A stretch of DNA of 18,675 nucleotides, from NCBI GenBank assembly GCA_023252335.1, contig JAJPEA010000014.1:1-18675 (forward strand). The letters are read 5' to 3'. The position numbers were made by a program, and so were the translations under genes. Positions 12,352 to 18,675 of this stretch are shown here, piece by piece. The notes under the pieces were generated by a model. The model saw only the letters and a program-made list of their open reading frames with translations. It made no database searches and was not told where the DNA came from. Every line of letters begins with the position of its first letter. Positions within the stretch are counted from its first letter, which is position 1. Source of the stretch: Nitrosotalea sp. (GTDB lineage: Archaea > Thermoproteota > Nitrososphaeria > Nitrososphaerales > Nitrosopumilaceae).

Positions 12352-12861
12352 ATGACAAAATCTTTTTCAATAGAAAATAATAGACATGATTTGTCTGTGA
12401 TAGAAAGAATATTGCCGTGGACAAGTGCAAATACAATTGTTCCAATTGCAGATGATAAAAAACATGTCAAGCCTGTTAATGTTAAACTTGAAAATAAAAA
12501 TGAAGACAAGAAAGTAGATCTTAAAGAAATAGTTGTTGAAAAAGAGATTGAAATCAAACCTAATGAAATAAATCAACCTCAATCATATGTTATGCCAAAA
12601 ATTGCAGATACATTTGACAGTGTGATATCTGAAAATCAAAATACACCAGTATTAGAAATGTGGAACGTGATTGAAAGTGTTGGAATTAAACGAGACAGTC
12701 TTGATAGAGTATTTAGAACTGATGAAGCTGCAGTATCCGAATTGTATTCTCTTATTGAGAAAAAGCTACATAGCCAGAGAGAACAAGACATGATAAGACG
12801 TCTCAAGGAACATGTTGAAAAACTAGTGAAAACAAAAGCCAACTCGACTCCTAGTGTATAA
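12352..12861 (+). CDS. Low-complexity protein ending in the shared helical module
   Basis: A 169-residue protein with no recognisable family. Residues about 1-95 are hydrophilic, rich in Lys, Glu, Asn, Val and Ile (for example DLKEIVVEKEIEIKPNE) and probably disordered or extended. Residues about 98-160 carry the module LEMWNVIESVGIKR, SELYSLIEKKL, QREQDMIRRLKEHVEKL, shared with the protein at 10907-11230. Its second half is shared with the tail of the histidine kinase at 4951-5847. No signal peptide or membrane helix is visible. The start is ATG 12352; GGAG at 12335-12338 is a little far for a good Shine-Dalgarno site. It diverges from the TrmB gene across a shared regulatory region and may be controlled by it. 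An unstructured arm plus a docking helix would suit an adaptor, but this is inference. Confidence 0.75.
   Translation: MTKSFSIENNRHDLSVIERILPWTSANTIVPIADDKKHVKPVNVKLENKNEDKKVDLKEIVVEKEIEIKPNEINQPQSYVMPKIADTFDSVISENQNTPVLEMWNVIESVGIKRDSLDRVFRTDEAAVSELYSLIEKKLHSQREQDMIRRLKEHVEKLVKTKANSTPSV
12655..12695 (+). repeat. 41-base repeat, copy 2
   Basis: Identical to the reverse complement of 11094-11134. It encodes EMWNVIESVGIKR in the module of the 12352-12861 protein. Identity stops abruptly at both sides. Confidence 0.9.
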
Positions 12862-12923
12862 TTCAGATATTCAATAGGCACTCAAACTCTTGCTTTAACA
12901 GTAAAATTGTGATCTTATCATTG

Positions 12924-13634
12924 TCACTTGATTCCATTCATCAAGTTGATGATAATGTCTCCATAAAGAATCTGGATGGCAAACCCTCCTGCTATGTAGA
13001 GGATGTATGGTATTCCAGGGGTTATCCATGTTTCTGACTTTGTGCAAAATTGCATATTTTCTGCGTGTTTCAAGCCAAAATCCAGCCTTTTTTGTCCTCC
13101 CTCTGTCTTCTCTATTGAAAAACCATATTTTGGATTCTTTGCTCGATATCCAATAAAGACTGCTAAAATTTTGTTTAATCTGGTTTCATTAAATCCCTTG
13201 AAAATTTCTTGCTTTTTTGACATGGCAAACAGATTTCTACACAGATTTGTAACTAGTGGTACAACAGAGAGTATTGCAGCGTTTGTAAGTGTGGTAATAG
13301 GGGTTACAATAGAATTGTGCATTGATGCCATGGGAGCCAATCCACCTAGAACTATGAGACAAAAAGCATCAGCTCCTCCAAACATTCCAAATCTCCAAGC
13401 GACAAGTGCAATTGGAACTATTATCATGGCAAAGCCTATAGTTCTTAATGTGATCCAAATGTCTCCTCCCACAAAGATCATCACAAATGCAATTGCACCA
13501 AAACCAATCCAAAGCATGTCGTTAATCTCTCTTTTTCGTATATCCAAAACAGAAGCTGTTACAAGCATGCCAAGTGCAACAATGATTCTAATTGTGTGAA
13601 GATCTAAATTTCCTATCAAATCAATCAAGCTCAA
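12924..13634 (-). CDS. Archaeal prepilin/preflagellin peptidase, FlaK/PibD-like (A24 family)
   Basis: A 236-residue membrane aspartic protease that removes class III signal peptides from archaeal pilins or archaellins. The two catalytic aspartates are visible: D31 in SVLDIRKREIND, the equivalent of the first Asp after helix 1, and D89 in the GxGD-like FGGADAF. Several hydrophobic helices surround them, and the last one (PYILYIAGGFAIQILYG) lies near the C-terminus. An extra hydrophilic loop (about 135-195) separates the core from the last helix. The start is TTG at 13634: the upstream frame gives no ATG, and the length before D31 fits the family. A five-codon ATG frame (from 13648, MKDQS) ends over this TTG. 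It is separated from the FlaIJ-like genes by the surface-protein gene and probably serves the same pilus. Confidence 0.85.
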   Translation of the reverse strand: MSLIDLIGNLDLHTIRIIVALGMLVTASVLDIRKREINDMLWIGFGAIAFVMIFVGGDIWITLRTIGFAMIIVPIALVAWRFGMFGGADAFCLIVLGGLAPMASMHNSIVTPITTLTNAAILSVVPLVTNLCRNLFAMSKKQEIFKGFNETRLNKILAVFIGYRAKNPKYGFSIEKTEGGQKRLDFGLKHAENMQFCTKSETWITPGIPYILYIAGGFAIQILYGDIIINLMNGIK

Positions 13635-13669
13635 CTTTGATCTTTCATTTCCAAAATTGGTAGCGCAAT

Positions 13670-13677
13670 CTTATATC
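13670..13677. promoter_or_regulatory. Near-symmetric TATA element shared by divergent genes
   Basis: CTTATATC is centred 26 bases before the ATG at 13700 (plus strand, exactly leaderless). Read as GATATAAG on the minus strand, it is 26 bases from 13648, the ATG of the mini-ORF in front of the peptidase TTG. One AT-core may direct both transcripts. Confidence 0.45.
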
Positions 13678-13699
13678 GAGGCATTGTAGAAATCATTTC

Positions 13700-13960
13700 A
13701 TGAATTTTTTTTCTATGCACAATCCAAAAGCAAAGAGATATGCAGTTTACTATTCCATAGTTTTGGTAATAGTTAGTGGAACTGTGGTATTTACTACATT
13801 GCAGTACGTTCATCAAAGTATTCTCCAGGGTGTGATGACTTTTTTTGAAGGGTTTTTTTCATTATTTATGCTAATTAGAAATGATGAAGTTGGTAAAGCA
13901 TTTTTGTCACATCTATCAAGCATGCGGTCTTTCATAAAGTCACAACTATCTTTGTCTTAA
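13700..13960 (+). CDS. Small membrane protein of unknown function
   Basis: An 86-residue protein with a basic N-terminus (NPKAKR), one clear membrane helix (about 15-37, YYSIVLVIVSGTVVFTTL), a second weaker hydrophobic stretch (about 44-58) and a hydrophilic C-terminus. No family is recognised. The ATG at 13700 lies exactly where a transcript from the TATA at 13670-13677 should begin, which supports the gene. Its last 15 bases overlap the convergent surface-protein gene, and it diverges from the prepilin peptidase gene. It could be an accessory pilus component by location, but it lacks a class III prepilin signal. Confidence 0.6.
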   Translation: MNFFSMHNPKAKRYAVYYSIVLVIVSGTVVFTTLQYVHQSILQGVMTFFEGFFSLFMLIRNDEVGKAFLSHLSSMRSFIKSQLSLS

Positions 13961-16360
13961 GTCTGCTATTCTTTCTTTTATTTCAGCAATTCTATCAGGG
14001 ATGTTGATTTTTTCTGTTATGCCATCAAGCATGTTTTTCTTCTTTAGTATGACAATACCTCCTGCTGCAGCTGCTGCTATTGGTGTGATAACAAGTAACG
14101 ATCCCATTATGTTAAACGGACCAGTGTCTGTTGTATCCCCAACAGCAGAAAAACCACCCAAGGGGGGATTTACGCTAATTGATTTTGTTACAGTGGTTGT
14201 TCCGTAAATACCTCCTGTTACACTTACCTGCATGTCAACACTAGTGGGATCCTGTACTAGTACTGAAATATTTGCACTTCCATCCTTGTCGGTAATTGAA
14301 TTCATTGTTTGGATTTCCGCTCCTTTTACCTGCCAATCAACTTTCATCCCGTCTAAAGGTGTCCCATGATACTGGGCAATGACTTTTGCATCAAGAACAG
14401 TATTTCTGCTGACATGATCATTTGATGATATGGTTATGTCTGGGGTCAAGTTGGTAATGGTTATAGTATATTTTGCCAACGGGAGTTCATCTGATAAAAC
14501 AGCAAGCTCTGTACTACCTGCATTCTTGGCTACCACATCAAATAATGAATAGTAATTACCTTGTTTGATGACAACACTGTCTGGCACGTTTAATACTGAA
14601 GGATCTGACGAAACGAGTTTAATGTTCATGTCATGATCAGCAAAAACAGGTAATTGTTGTGAATTGAGAAGTTGTATGGAAAAAGTATTTCCCAAATTAG
14701 ATAATAACTCAGCAGGATAATCTACAAAAATTGATGAAGGTTTTGAGGAAATGTTGTTGACATTGATATTACTTTGATAATCTCCTGCCATGAGAGAGAC
14801 AGTGGTTGTTCCCTCTTTTAGTGACTGTGAGTCAAGCAATACTATTGATTGATCTTTTGGAAGTAGTTTTGATTCAATTTGTACATAATCATTTGAAGCA
14901 ACAAATGTTGTCATATCTTTTGGAAATGTTGTAAGGGCATTGTTTGCATCCAACAGGTATACTGCAGTGAGATAATCATCATGTGCAAGTACTTGAGGTA
15001 TGAGCGATTCTGCAACAAGTGTGTATGATTTCTGTGTTGGAAGAGTTATTGTTGGAGTAACTATCTGACTGTTTTGTGTTACTACGTTTAGCGTTACTGG
15101 ATTTGGTATTGTGTTTCCTACCTTGCCAAATACAAGTGCAGAATCTGACCCTTGTTCCATTAGTACATTGTCTATTGAAAGCGAAGCTGGATTTGATGAA
15201 TCTATTTCTGTTAGAAACTTGCTGCTGGCCATCACAGGGTTACCATTGCTATCTTCCAAATGTAAAACACCAATCAATTCTTCTTGCCCTGTGGCCAAGA
15301 TTGGCAGGATGTCTAACTTTGCAGATTTTGTATCATATAGTTGAGCCGATGTAGGTTTCAATGATATGGGTAGTGGAACGGTATACCCTTTTGCTGAAAT
15401 ACCAAGATTAAATGTATCATTGGTACCGGCATTTACTATTAATTTTGAATATCCCCAATAGGAACCCTTTTTGATCACAAGTGGCTCATTTGAAGCCATG
15501 TCAGCAGTCTCTGTACTGGTGTTCACTGTTGTAGTTGATGTATCAGAGATTTGTACAGAAACAGGTATGTCACTTGTTGCCTGTACTGGGTTTCCTGCAG
15601 AATCATGAAGTTGAGCTATGATATAGGCATTAGAGTTGCTGTAATCATTAATTTTTGTGGGATAGACAAATAACTGGATTGATTGCTGGGTTCCAACAGT
15701 AGTGATAGTTACTGTACTGCTGACAGTTAGCATATTTGGAGCTGCTGCAGATATTTGTGCGATTCCGTCTTTTTTAATTTCAAACTTTCCTATTGCAAAA
15801 TATGATCCTTTCTTTATGAATAATACATTATCATCTAGAGTTAGAATATCACTATTTGATGTAGATAGTGCTATGCTAGTATCTTGAGTTGCTCTTGTAG
15901 GAAGATTTGCACTGTTTGCAAATTCAACCGAAACGTATCCTTGCTTGGGACCTGTAGTGGAAAATGTATTTGGTGTTGTTTTAATTAAAAGATTTGTTGG
16001 GGCATCATCATTTTTATTTACTATAACTGGAAACTCTTGAGATGAAAATCCTGGTGCAGCAAGTGCAATGTTTGCTGTTCCAGAAACTCCGGTTTTAATT
16101 TTTACGTCAGTCATAAAGTTATTCTTGTCTGGTTCTATTCCAACTATTTTAATTATAGAAGAATCCGATGACGTGGCTACTAAATTCATTATGTTTGTAG
16201 GAGTGGTATTGTTTTTTGCGTATACCTGAATGACTCCTTCACTGTTTTGCAACATCTTGTTTGGAATAAATCTGTGATCAAAATCACTTGGAGTCTGAGC
16301 ATATGCTACTGTAGAAAACATGATGATAACAGTTATCCCTAGTGTTAGGATTGCCCTCAA
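13946..16360 (-). CDS. Large Ig-like surface protein with C-terminal membrane anchor
   Basis: An 804-residue exported protein. The N-terminus is a Sec signal peptide (hydrophobic ILTLGITVIIMFSTV, likely cleavage after AYA at 21). The ectodomain (about 22-745) is a series of about six to seven beta-rich repeats of roughly 100 residues. They share SSDPSVLNV/SNSDILTLDD-type strands followed by (I/V)IKKGSYxxxxxFxV (near 180-195, 296-310, 596-612) and glycine-containing turns, typical of bacterial/archaeal Ig-like (Big-type) adhesin domains. A membrane helix (about 750-774) is followed by KKK and a charged helical tail of about 30 residues (cytoplasmic). The start is TTG 16360; no in-frame ATG exists before a stop at 16376-16378. 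A TATA-like run at 16380-16387 and a palindrome at 16396-16410 precede it. It sits between FlaJ-like and prepilin peptidase genes, so an adhesin or pilus-associated role is likely. Confidence 0.82.
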   Translation of the reverse strand: MRAILTLGITVIIMFSTVAYAQTPSDFDHRFIPNKMLQNSEGVIQVYAKNNTTPTNIMNLVATSSDSSIIKIVGIEPDKNNFMTDVKIKTGVSGTANIALAAPGFSSQEFPVIVNKNDDAPTNLLIKTTPNTFSTTGPKQGYVSVEFANSANLPTRATQDTSIALSTSNSDILTLDDNVLFIKKGSYFAIGKFEIKKDGIAQISAAAPNMLTVSSTVTITTVGTQQSIQLFVYPTKINDYSNSNAYIIAQLHDSAGNPVQATSDIPVSVQISDTSTTTVNTSTETADMASNEPLVIKKGSYWGYSKLIVNAGTNDTFNLGISAKGYTVPLPISLKPTSAQLYDTKSAKLDILPILATGQEELIGVLHLEDSNGNPVMASSKFLTEIDSSNPASLSIDNVLMEQGSDSALVFGKVGNTIPNPVTLNVVTQNSQIVTPTITLPTQKSYTLVAESLIPQVLAHDDYLTAVYLLDANNALTTFPKDMTTFVASNDYVQIESKLLPKDQSIVLLDSQSLKEGTTTVSLMAGDYQSNINVNNISSKPSSIFVDYPAELLSNLGNTFSIQLLNSQQLPVFADHDMNIKLVSSDPSVLNVPDSVVIKQGNYYSLFDVVAKNAGSTELAVLSDELPLAKYTITITNLTPDITISSNDHVSRNTVLDAKVIAQYHGTPLDGMKVDWQVKGAEIQTMNSITDKDGSANISVLVQDPTSVDMQVSVTGGIYGTTTVTKSISVNPPLGGFSAVGDTTDTGPFNIMGSLLVITPIAAAAAGGIVILKKKNMLDGITEKINIPDRIAEIKERIADLRQR

Positions 16361-16379
16361 ATCATAATTTGTATCTTAA

Positions 16380-16387
16380 ATTATAAT
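16380..16387 (-). promoter_or_regulatory. TATA-like element of the surface-protein gene
   Basis: The minus strand reads TTATAATT, centred about 24 bases before the TTG at 16360. It suggests an own promoter for the surface protein, with a leaderless transcript, within the 60-base gap after the FlaJ-like gene. Confidence 0.4.
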
Positions 16388-16395
16388 ATAAGAAA

Positions 16396-16410
16396 CTGTA
16401 TGACATACAG
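16396..16410. promoter_or_regulatory. Palindromic operator candidate of the surface-protein gene
   Basis: CTGTATG-A-CATACAG is a perfect 7+1+7 inverted repeat just upstream of the TATA-like element. It is followed by another half-site (CATGACATAC, 16411-16420) up to the stop codon of the FlaJ-like gene. Confidence 0.45.
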
Positions 16411-16420
16411 CATGACATAC

Positions 16421-17890
16421 TCAGGACTTGATAATCGATCCAATGTTTACTATGTGTAATTGAATGATTGCAATGTCTGCCATAGTTACTATGGTGAGAA
16501 CTATGGAAAACATGAATCCTCCAGAATATGCTCCCTTTGTCACTTTGCCTATGAACAATCCTGCCAGCCATGCCTGAATTACTATCGCGACTGAGACAAA
16601 ATCCATCAGATTACTTTGTGGCGGTTGCTGGGAATTGGTTGCTGTATGAACCAAGTTTTTTTCTTCATTGATGCTGACAAACGAATCTATAGTCAGTAGA
16701 GTTGTAAATCCAGTTACTGCAATGAGCATAAAACCAACCAATACGTATGGTTTTAACATTTCACGCTTGTTTTTTTCTATATCGTGTATCTTTTCACTGG
16801 TATCTGCCAGAGAATCAAGTGTATTTACATTTCCTCCACCCGAAGTAATTATTTCAAACAATATTCTAAAACTAATTAATACCTGAAAATTTTTTATCTC
16901 ATTTTGTAGAGTGTTGAAGATATTATCAAGTGGTATGCCCCACTCTAATTTGTTAGAGATTGCATTTGCAATGGAATTAAACAACTTGAAATCTTTTCTC
17001 TTGCATGCGTGAATGATACATTTTTCTGGTCCCATGCCTGCTTTTCGTGCCTCAGTAATGTCACGCAAAATTTGAGGTGTTGCGTCTTCAGCATCCAAAG
17101 AAATGGCATACATTTTCTTAAATTTCAATGCTGGCCATATTGAGGCAGCAATTAACGAAATGCCGATGATATATGCATTAATGTGCATGTTTGACAAAAC
17201 ATTGCTCAAAATCAAGACTATGGAAATTGTAACACTTGGCAATCCGTACTGGAGGATTTTTTTTACCTGTATTTCGGTAATGTTGGAATAGTTCATTTTT
17301 TGCACTATCTTCAAAAACACTACTGACATTACTGGTGAAAATATCAATAACAAATAAGGTGGGTCAGAATTACCGGTAGTACCTCCTGAACTTGTGCCCC
17401 CAATGGGATTTGATCCAATAGCTGATACTAGAATAAAAACGGCCAATATTACAATCTGCATAGTAAGCCAAGCGTGAACAATTCCACTAATCTTCTCAAC
17501 TGATTGTTTTTCTGTATTCTCAAGCCTTTCAAATGAACTTGACATCTTGCTTTTCAAATAATTAATTACATTTCCACCACTCTGGATTGCAGATACATAG
17601 CCACCAAGAAATTCTCCAAGAGATCTCGATGAGGGCTTGTCCTTTGCTTGACTTAGTGCAACAAGTGGATCCACTCCTAACATGTCTATTCTTTTTAGTA
17701 TTTTTACTGACTCGAAGCGAATTACTGGTAAAAGTTTAACATCTTTTATTTTTTGTAAAATGGTATAAGGTCCTAGTCCACTTGCTGCAAGCAGTGACAC
17801 AATTGTAATAAAATATGGTAACTCTCTTTCAATTTTCTTGCCCTGTTTTTTTTCATAATCGTTTTGTTCTAACTTTTTTAAAGAAAGCAT
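16421..17890 (-). CDS. FlaJ/TadC-like pilus assembly platform protein
   Basis: A 489-residue integral membrane protein of the archaeal type IV pilus/archaellum platform family. There are two T2SF-type cytoplasmic domains (about 25-145 and 270-400). The first includes ELPYFITIVSLLAASGLGPY, LGEFLGGYVSAIQSGGNV and INYLKSKMSSS; the second includes ILRDITEARKAGMGPEKC, WGIPLDNIF and LFEIITSGGGNVNTLDSLA. Pairs of membrane helices lie between them (about 140-255) and at the end (about 405-485). The duplicated G-x-GGN motif is characteristic. The ATG at 17890 is two bases after the stop of the ATPase gene (17893-17895), so the pair is co-transcribed and possibly translationally coupled. No pilin genes are visible in the window, so whether it builds an archaellum, an adhesive pilus or a secretion device cannot be decided. 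Confidence 0.9.
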   Translation of the reverse strand: MLSLKKLEQNDYEKKQGKKIERELPYFITIVSLLAASGLGPYTILQKIKDVKLLPVIRFESVKILKRIDMLGVDPLVALSQAKDKPSSRSLGEFLGGYVSAIQSGGNVINYLKSKMSSSFERLENTEKQSVEKISGIVHAWLTMQIVILAVFILVSAIGSNPIGGTSSGGTTGNSDPPYLLLIFSPVMSVVFLKIVQKMNYSNITEIQVKKILQYGLPSVTISIVLILSNVLSNMHINAYIIGISLIAASIWPALKFKKMYAISLDAEDATPQILRDITEARKAGMGPEKCIIHACKRKDFKLFNSIANAISNKLEWGIPLDNIFNTLQNEIKNFQVLISFRILFEIITSGGGNVNTLDSLADTSEKIHDIEKNKREMLKPYVLVGFMLIAVTGFTTLLTIDSFVSINEEKNLVHTATNSQQPPQSNLMDFVSVAIVIQAWLAGLFIGKVTKGAYSGGFMFSIVLTIVTMADIAIIQLHIVNIGSIIKS

Positions 17891-17892
17891 TG

Positions 17893-18675
17893 TTAAACTC
17901 CCAGATCTATTTTTTGCATTAGATGTTCTGGTTCTCTGTAATACCTGCTTACCACTTCGGAGACTTTTTTATAGTCTCGTATGTCGTTTTCAAGCATCCA
18001 TTTTAAAACAGTGGTTCTTCTTTTGTGTTCTTTTAAAATCTCTAGTAAATCTCTGCCTGTAGAATCTGCGATTTTTTTCAATAATATACTTTCATGAAGA
18101 TTGTCTTCAAAATAATCTGATTTGGGATTCCAAGAAAATGCAGAGTGTGACGAGTTTGCAGCAGTTATTTCTGAAATCATTATTGCTTTTCTACTGCTTT
18201 GTCCTGTGGAATTCTCTCTTACTCTTTTTATCACTATGGCACAATTCATCAATGAAATATACGCAGGCGGTATGTCCATTGGTTTTTGTTGTAAACGCTT
18301 TACTGCTGATTCTAAACTGTCTGCATGCATTGTACACAGTCCACCGTGTCCTGTAGCCATTGCCTGAAACATGACATATGCCTCTGAACCTCTTATTTCT
18401 CCAACTATGATATAGTCAGGCCTGTGCCTTACACCTGCTTTTATCAAGTCATACAATCCAATCTCGCCCTCTCCGCCTATTCCAAAACCGCTTCTTGCTA
18501 CTAACGTAAACCAGTTTTCATGATTAATGTTGATTTCAGCCACATCTTCAACAGAAAAAATCTTGTAATCTGGGTTGACAAGACCTGTGATGGCATTAAG
18601 TATTGTAGTCTTGCCGCTTCCAGTAGATCCAATTATGATAAATGACATCTTTGCTTCTACGAGCATCCACAGGTA
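17893..18675 (-). CDS. FlaI/TadA-like type II/IV secretion ATPase (5' partial)
   Basis: The C-terminal ~260 residues of a hexameric secretion ATPase that powers pilus assembly through the adjacent FlaJ-like platform. The frame remains open to the window end (YLW before the ATG at 18666), and that ATG is internal: family members continue with a large N-terminal domain. Visible motifs are Walker A (GSTGSGKTT), Asp box (FSVEDVAEI), Walker B (DYIIVGEIRG) and His box (GLCTMHADS), in the expected order and spacing. Between them, RSGFGIGGEGEIGLYDLIKAGVRHRPDY is typical of archaeal FlaI-like enzymes. The C-terminal ~70 residues (ILLKKIADSTGRDLLEILKEHKRRTTVLKWMLENDI) match the helical end of the family. 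It is cytoplasmic and membrane-associated. Confidence 0.93.
   Translation of the reverse strand, partial: YLWMLVEAKMSFIIIGSTGSGKTTILNAITGLVNPDYKIFSVEDVAEININHENWFTLVARSGFGIGGEGEIGLYDLIKAGVRHRPDYIIVGEIRGSEAYVMFQAMATGHGGLCTMHADSLESAVKRLQQKPMDIPPAYISLMNCAIVIKRVRENSTGQSSRKAIMISEITAANSSHSAFSWNPKSDYFEDNLHESILLKKIADSTGRDLLEILKEHKRRTTVLKWMLENDIRDYKKVSEVVSRYYREPEHLMQKIDLGV

Noticed and set aside
13003..13599. A 198-codon open frame on the plus strand opposite the prepilin peptidase
   Set aside because: It lies fully antisense to a gene with clear catalytic motifs, and its translation has no recognisable domain; long antisense frames are common opposite such genes.

Overview
The window looks like chromosomal DNA of an ammonia-oxidising archaeon (Nitrososphaerota/Thaumarchaeota, probably of the Nitrosopumilus/Nitrosarchaeum/Nitrosotenuis kind). 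This is an inference from several things: AT-rich DNA, an archaeal phosphoglycerate kinase, a FlaI/FlaJ-type pilus motor with a FlaK-like prepilin peptidase, a TrmB-family regulator, archaeal PAS histidine kinases, and TATA boxes about 26-28 bases upstream of many start codons, which implies mostly leaderless mRNAs. TTG starts are frequent. I see no tRNA, rRNA, CRISPR array or transposase.

Layout. 1-684: C-terminal part of a secreted or surface protein. 755-2160 (-): phosphoglycerate kinase followed by a YwbE-family small protein. 2188-2565: a 378-base gap with a long inverted repeat and the promoter of the next gene. 2566-3225: a PAP2-like membrane protein lacking the usual catalytic residues, convergent with a small unknown protein (3214-3525). 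3682-4578: coiled-coil protein with a histone-H1-like Lys/Arg tail. 4709-4921: small unknown protein. 4951-8876 (-): a two-component set made of a CheY-like receiver, translationally coupled to an 861-residue kinase with four PAS domains, then a second sensor-less kinase with its own promoter. 9069-10292 (divergent): formate/nitrite transporter with an unusual soluble N-terminal extension, followed by a small C1q/TNF-like jelly-roll protein. 10907-12026 (-): TrmB-family regulator and an overlapping small protein. 12352-12861 (+): a low-complexity protein ending in the same motif. 12924-18675: a type IV pilus-like region with prepilin peptidase, a small membrane protein, a large Ig-like surface protein with a C-terminal anchor, FlaJ-like platform and FlaI-like ATPase (the last cut by the window end).

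The most interesting signal is a short helical module (LEMWNVIESVGIKR ... ELYSLVEK ... QREQDMIRRL ... YVEKLK). It appears three times within 8 kb, in otherwise unrelated proteins: the tail of the second kinase, the small protein after TrmB, and the C-terminus of the 12352-12861 protein. I do not recognise it as a named domain. Two copies share 41 identical bases in opposite orientation although the flanking codons have diverged. Its placement suggests an interaction or adaptor segment linking kinase and regulator outputs, possibly connected with nitrite transport and pili. That is a hypothesis only. Palindromes with a one-base centre sit just upstream of TATA boxes of three genes (second kinase, TrmB, surface protein) and are good operator candidates.
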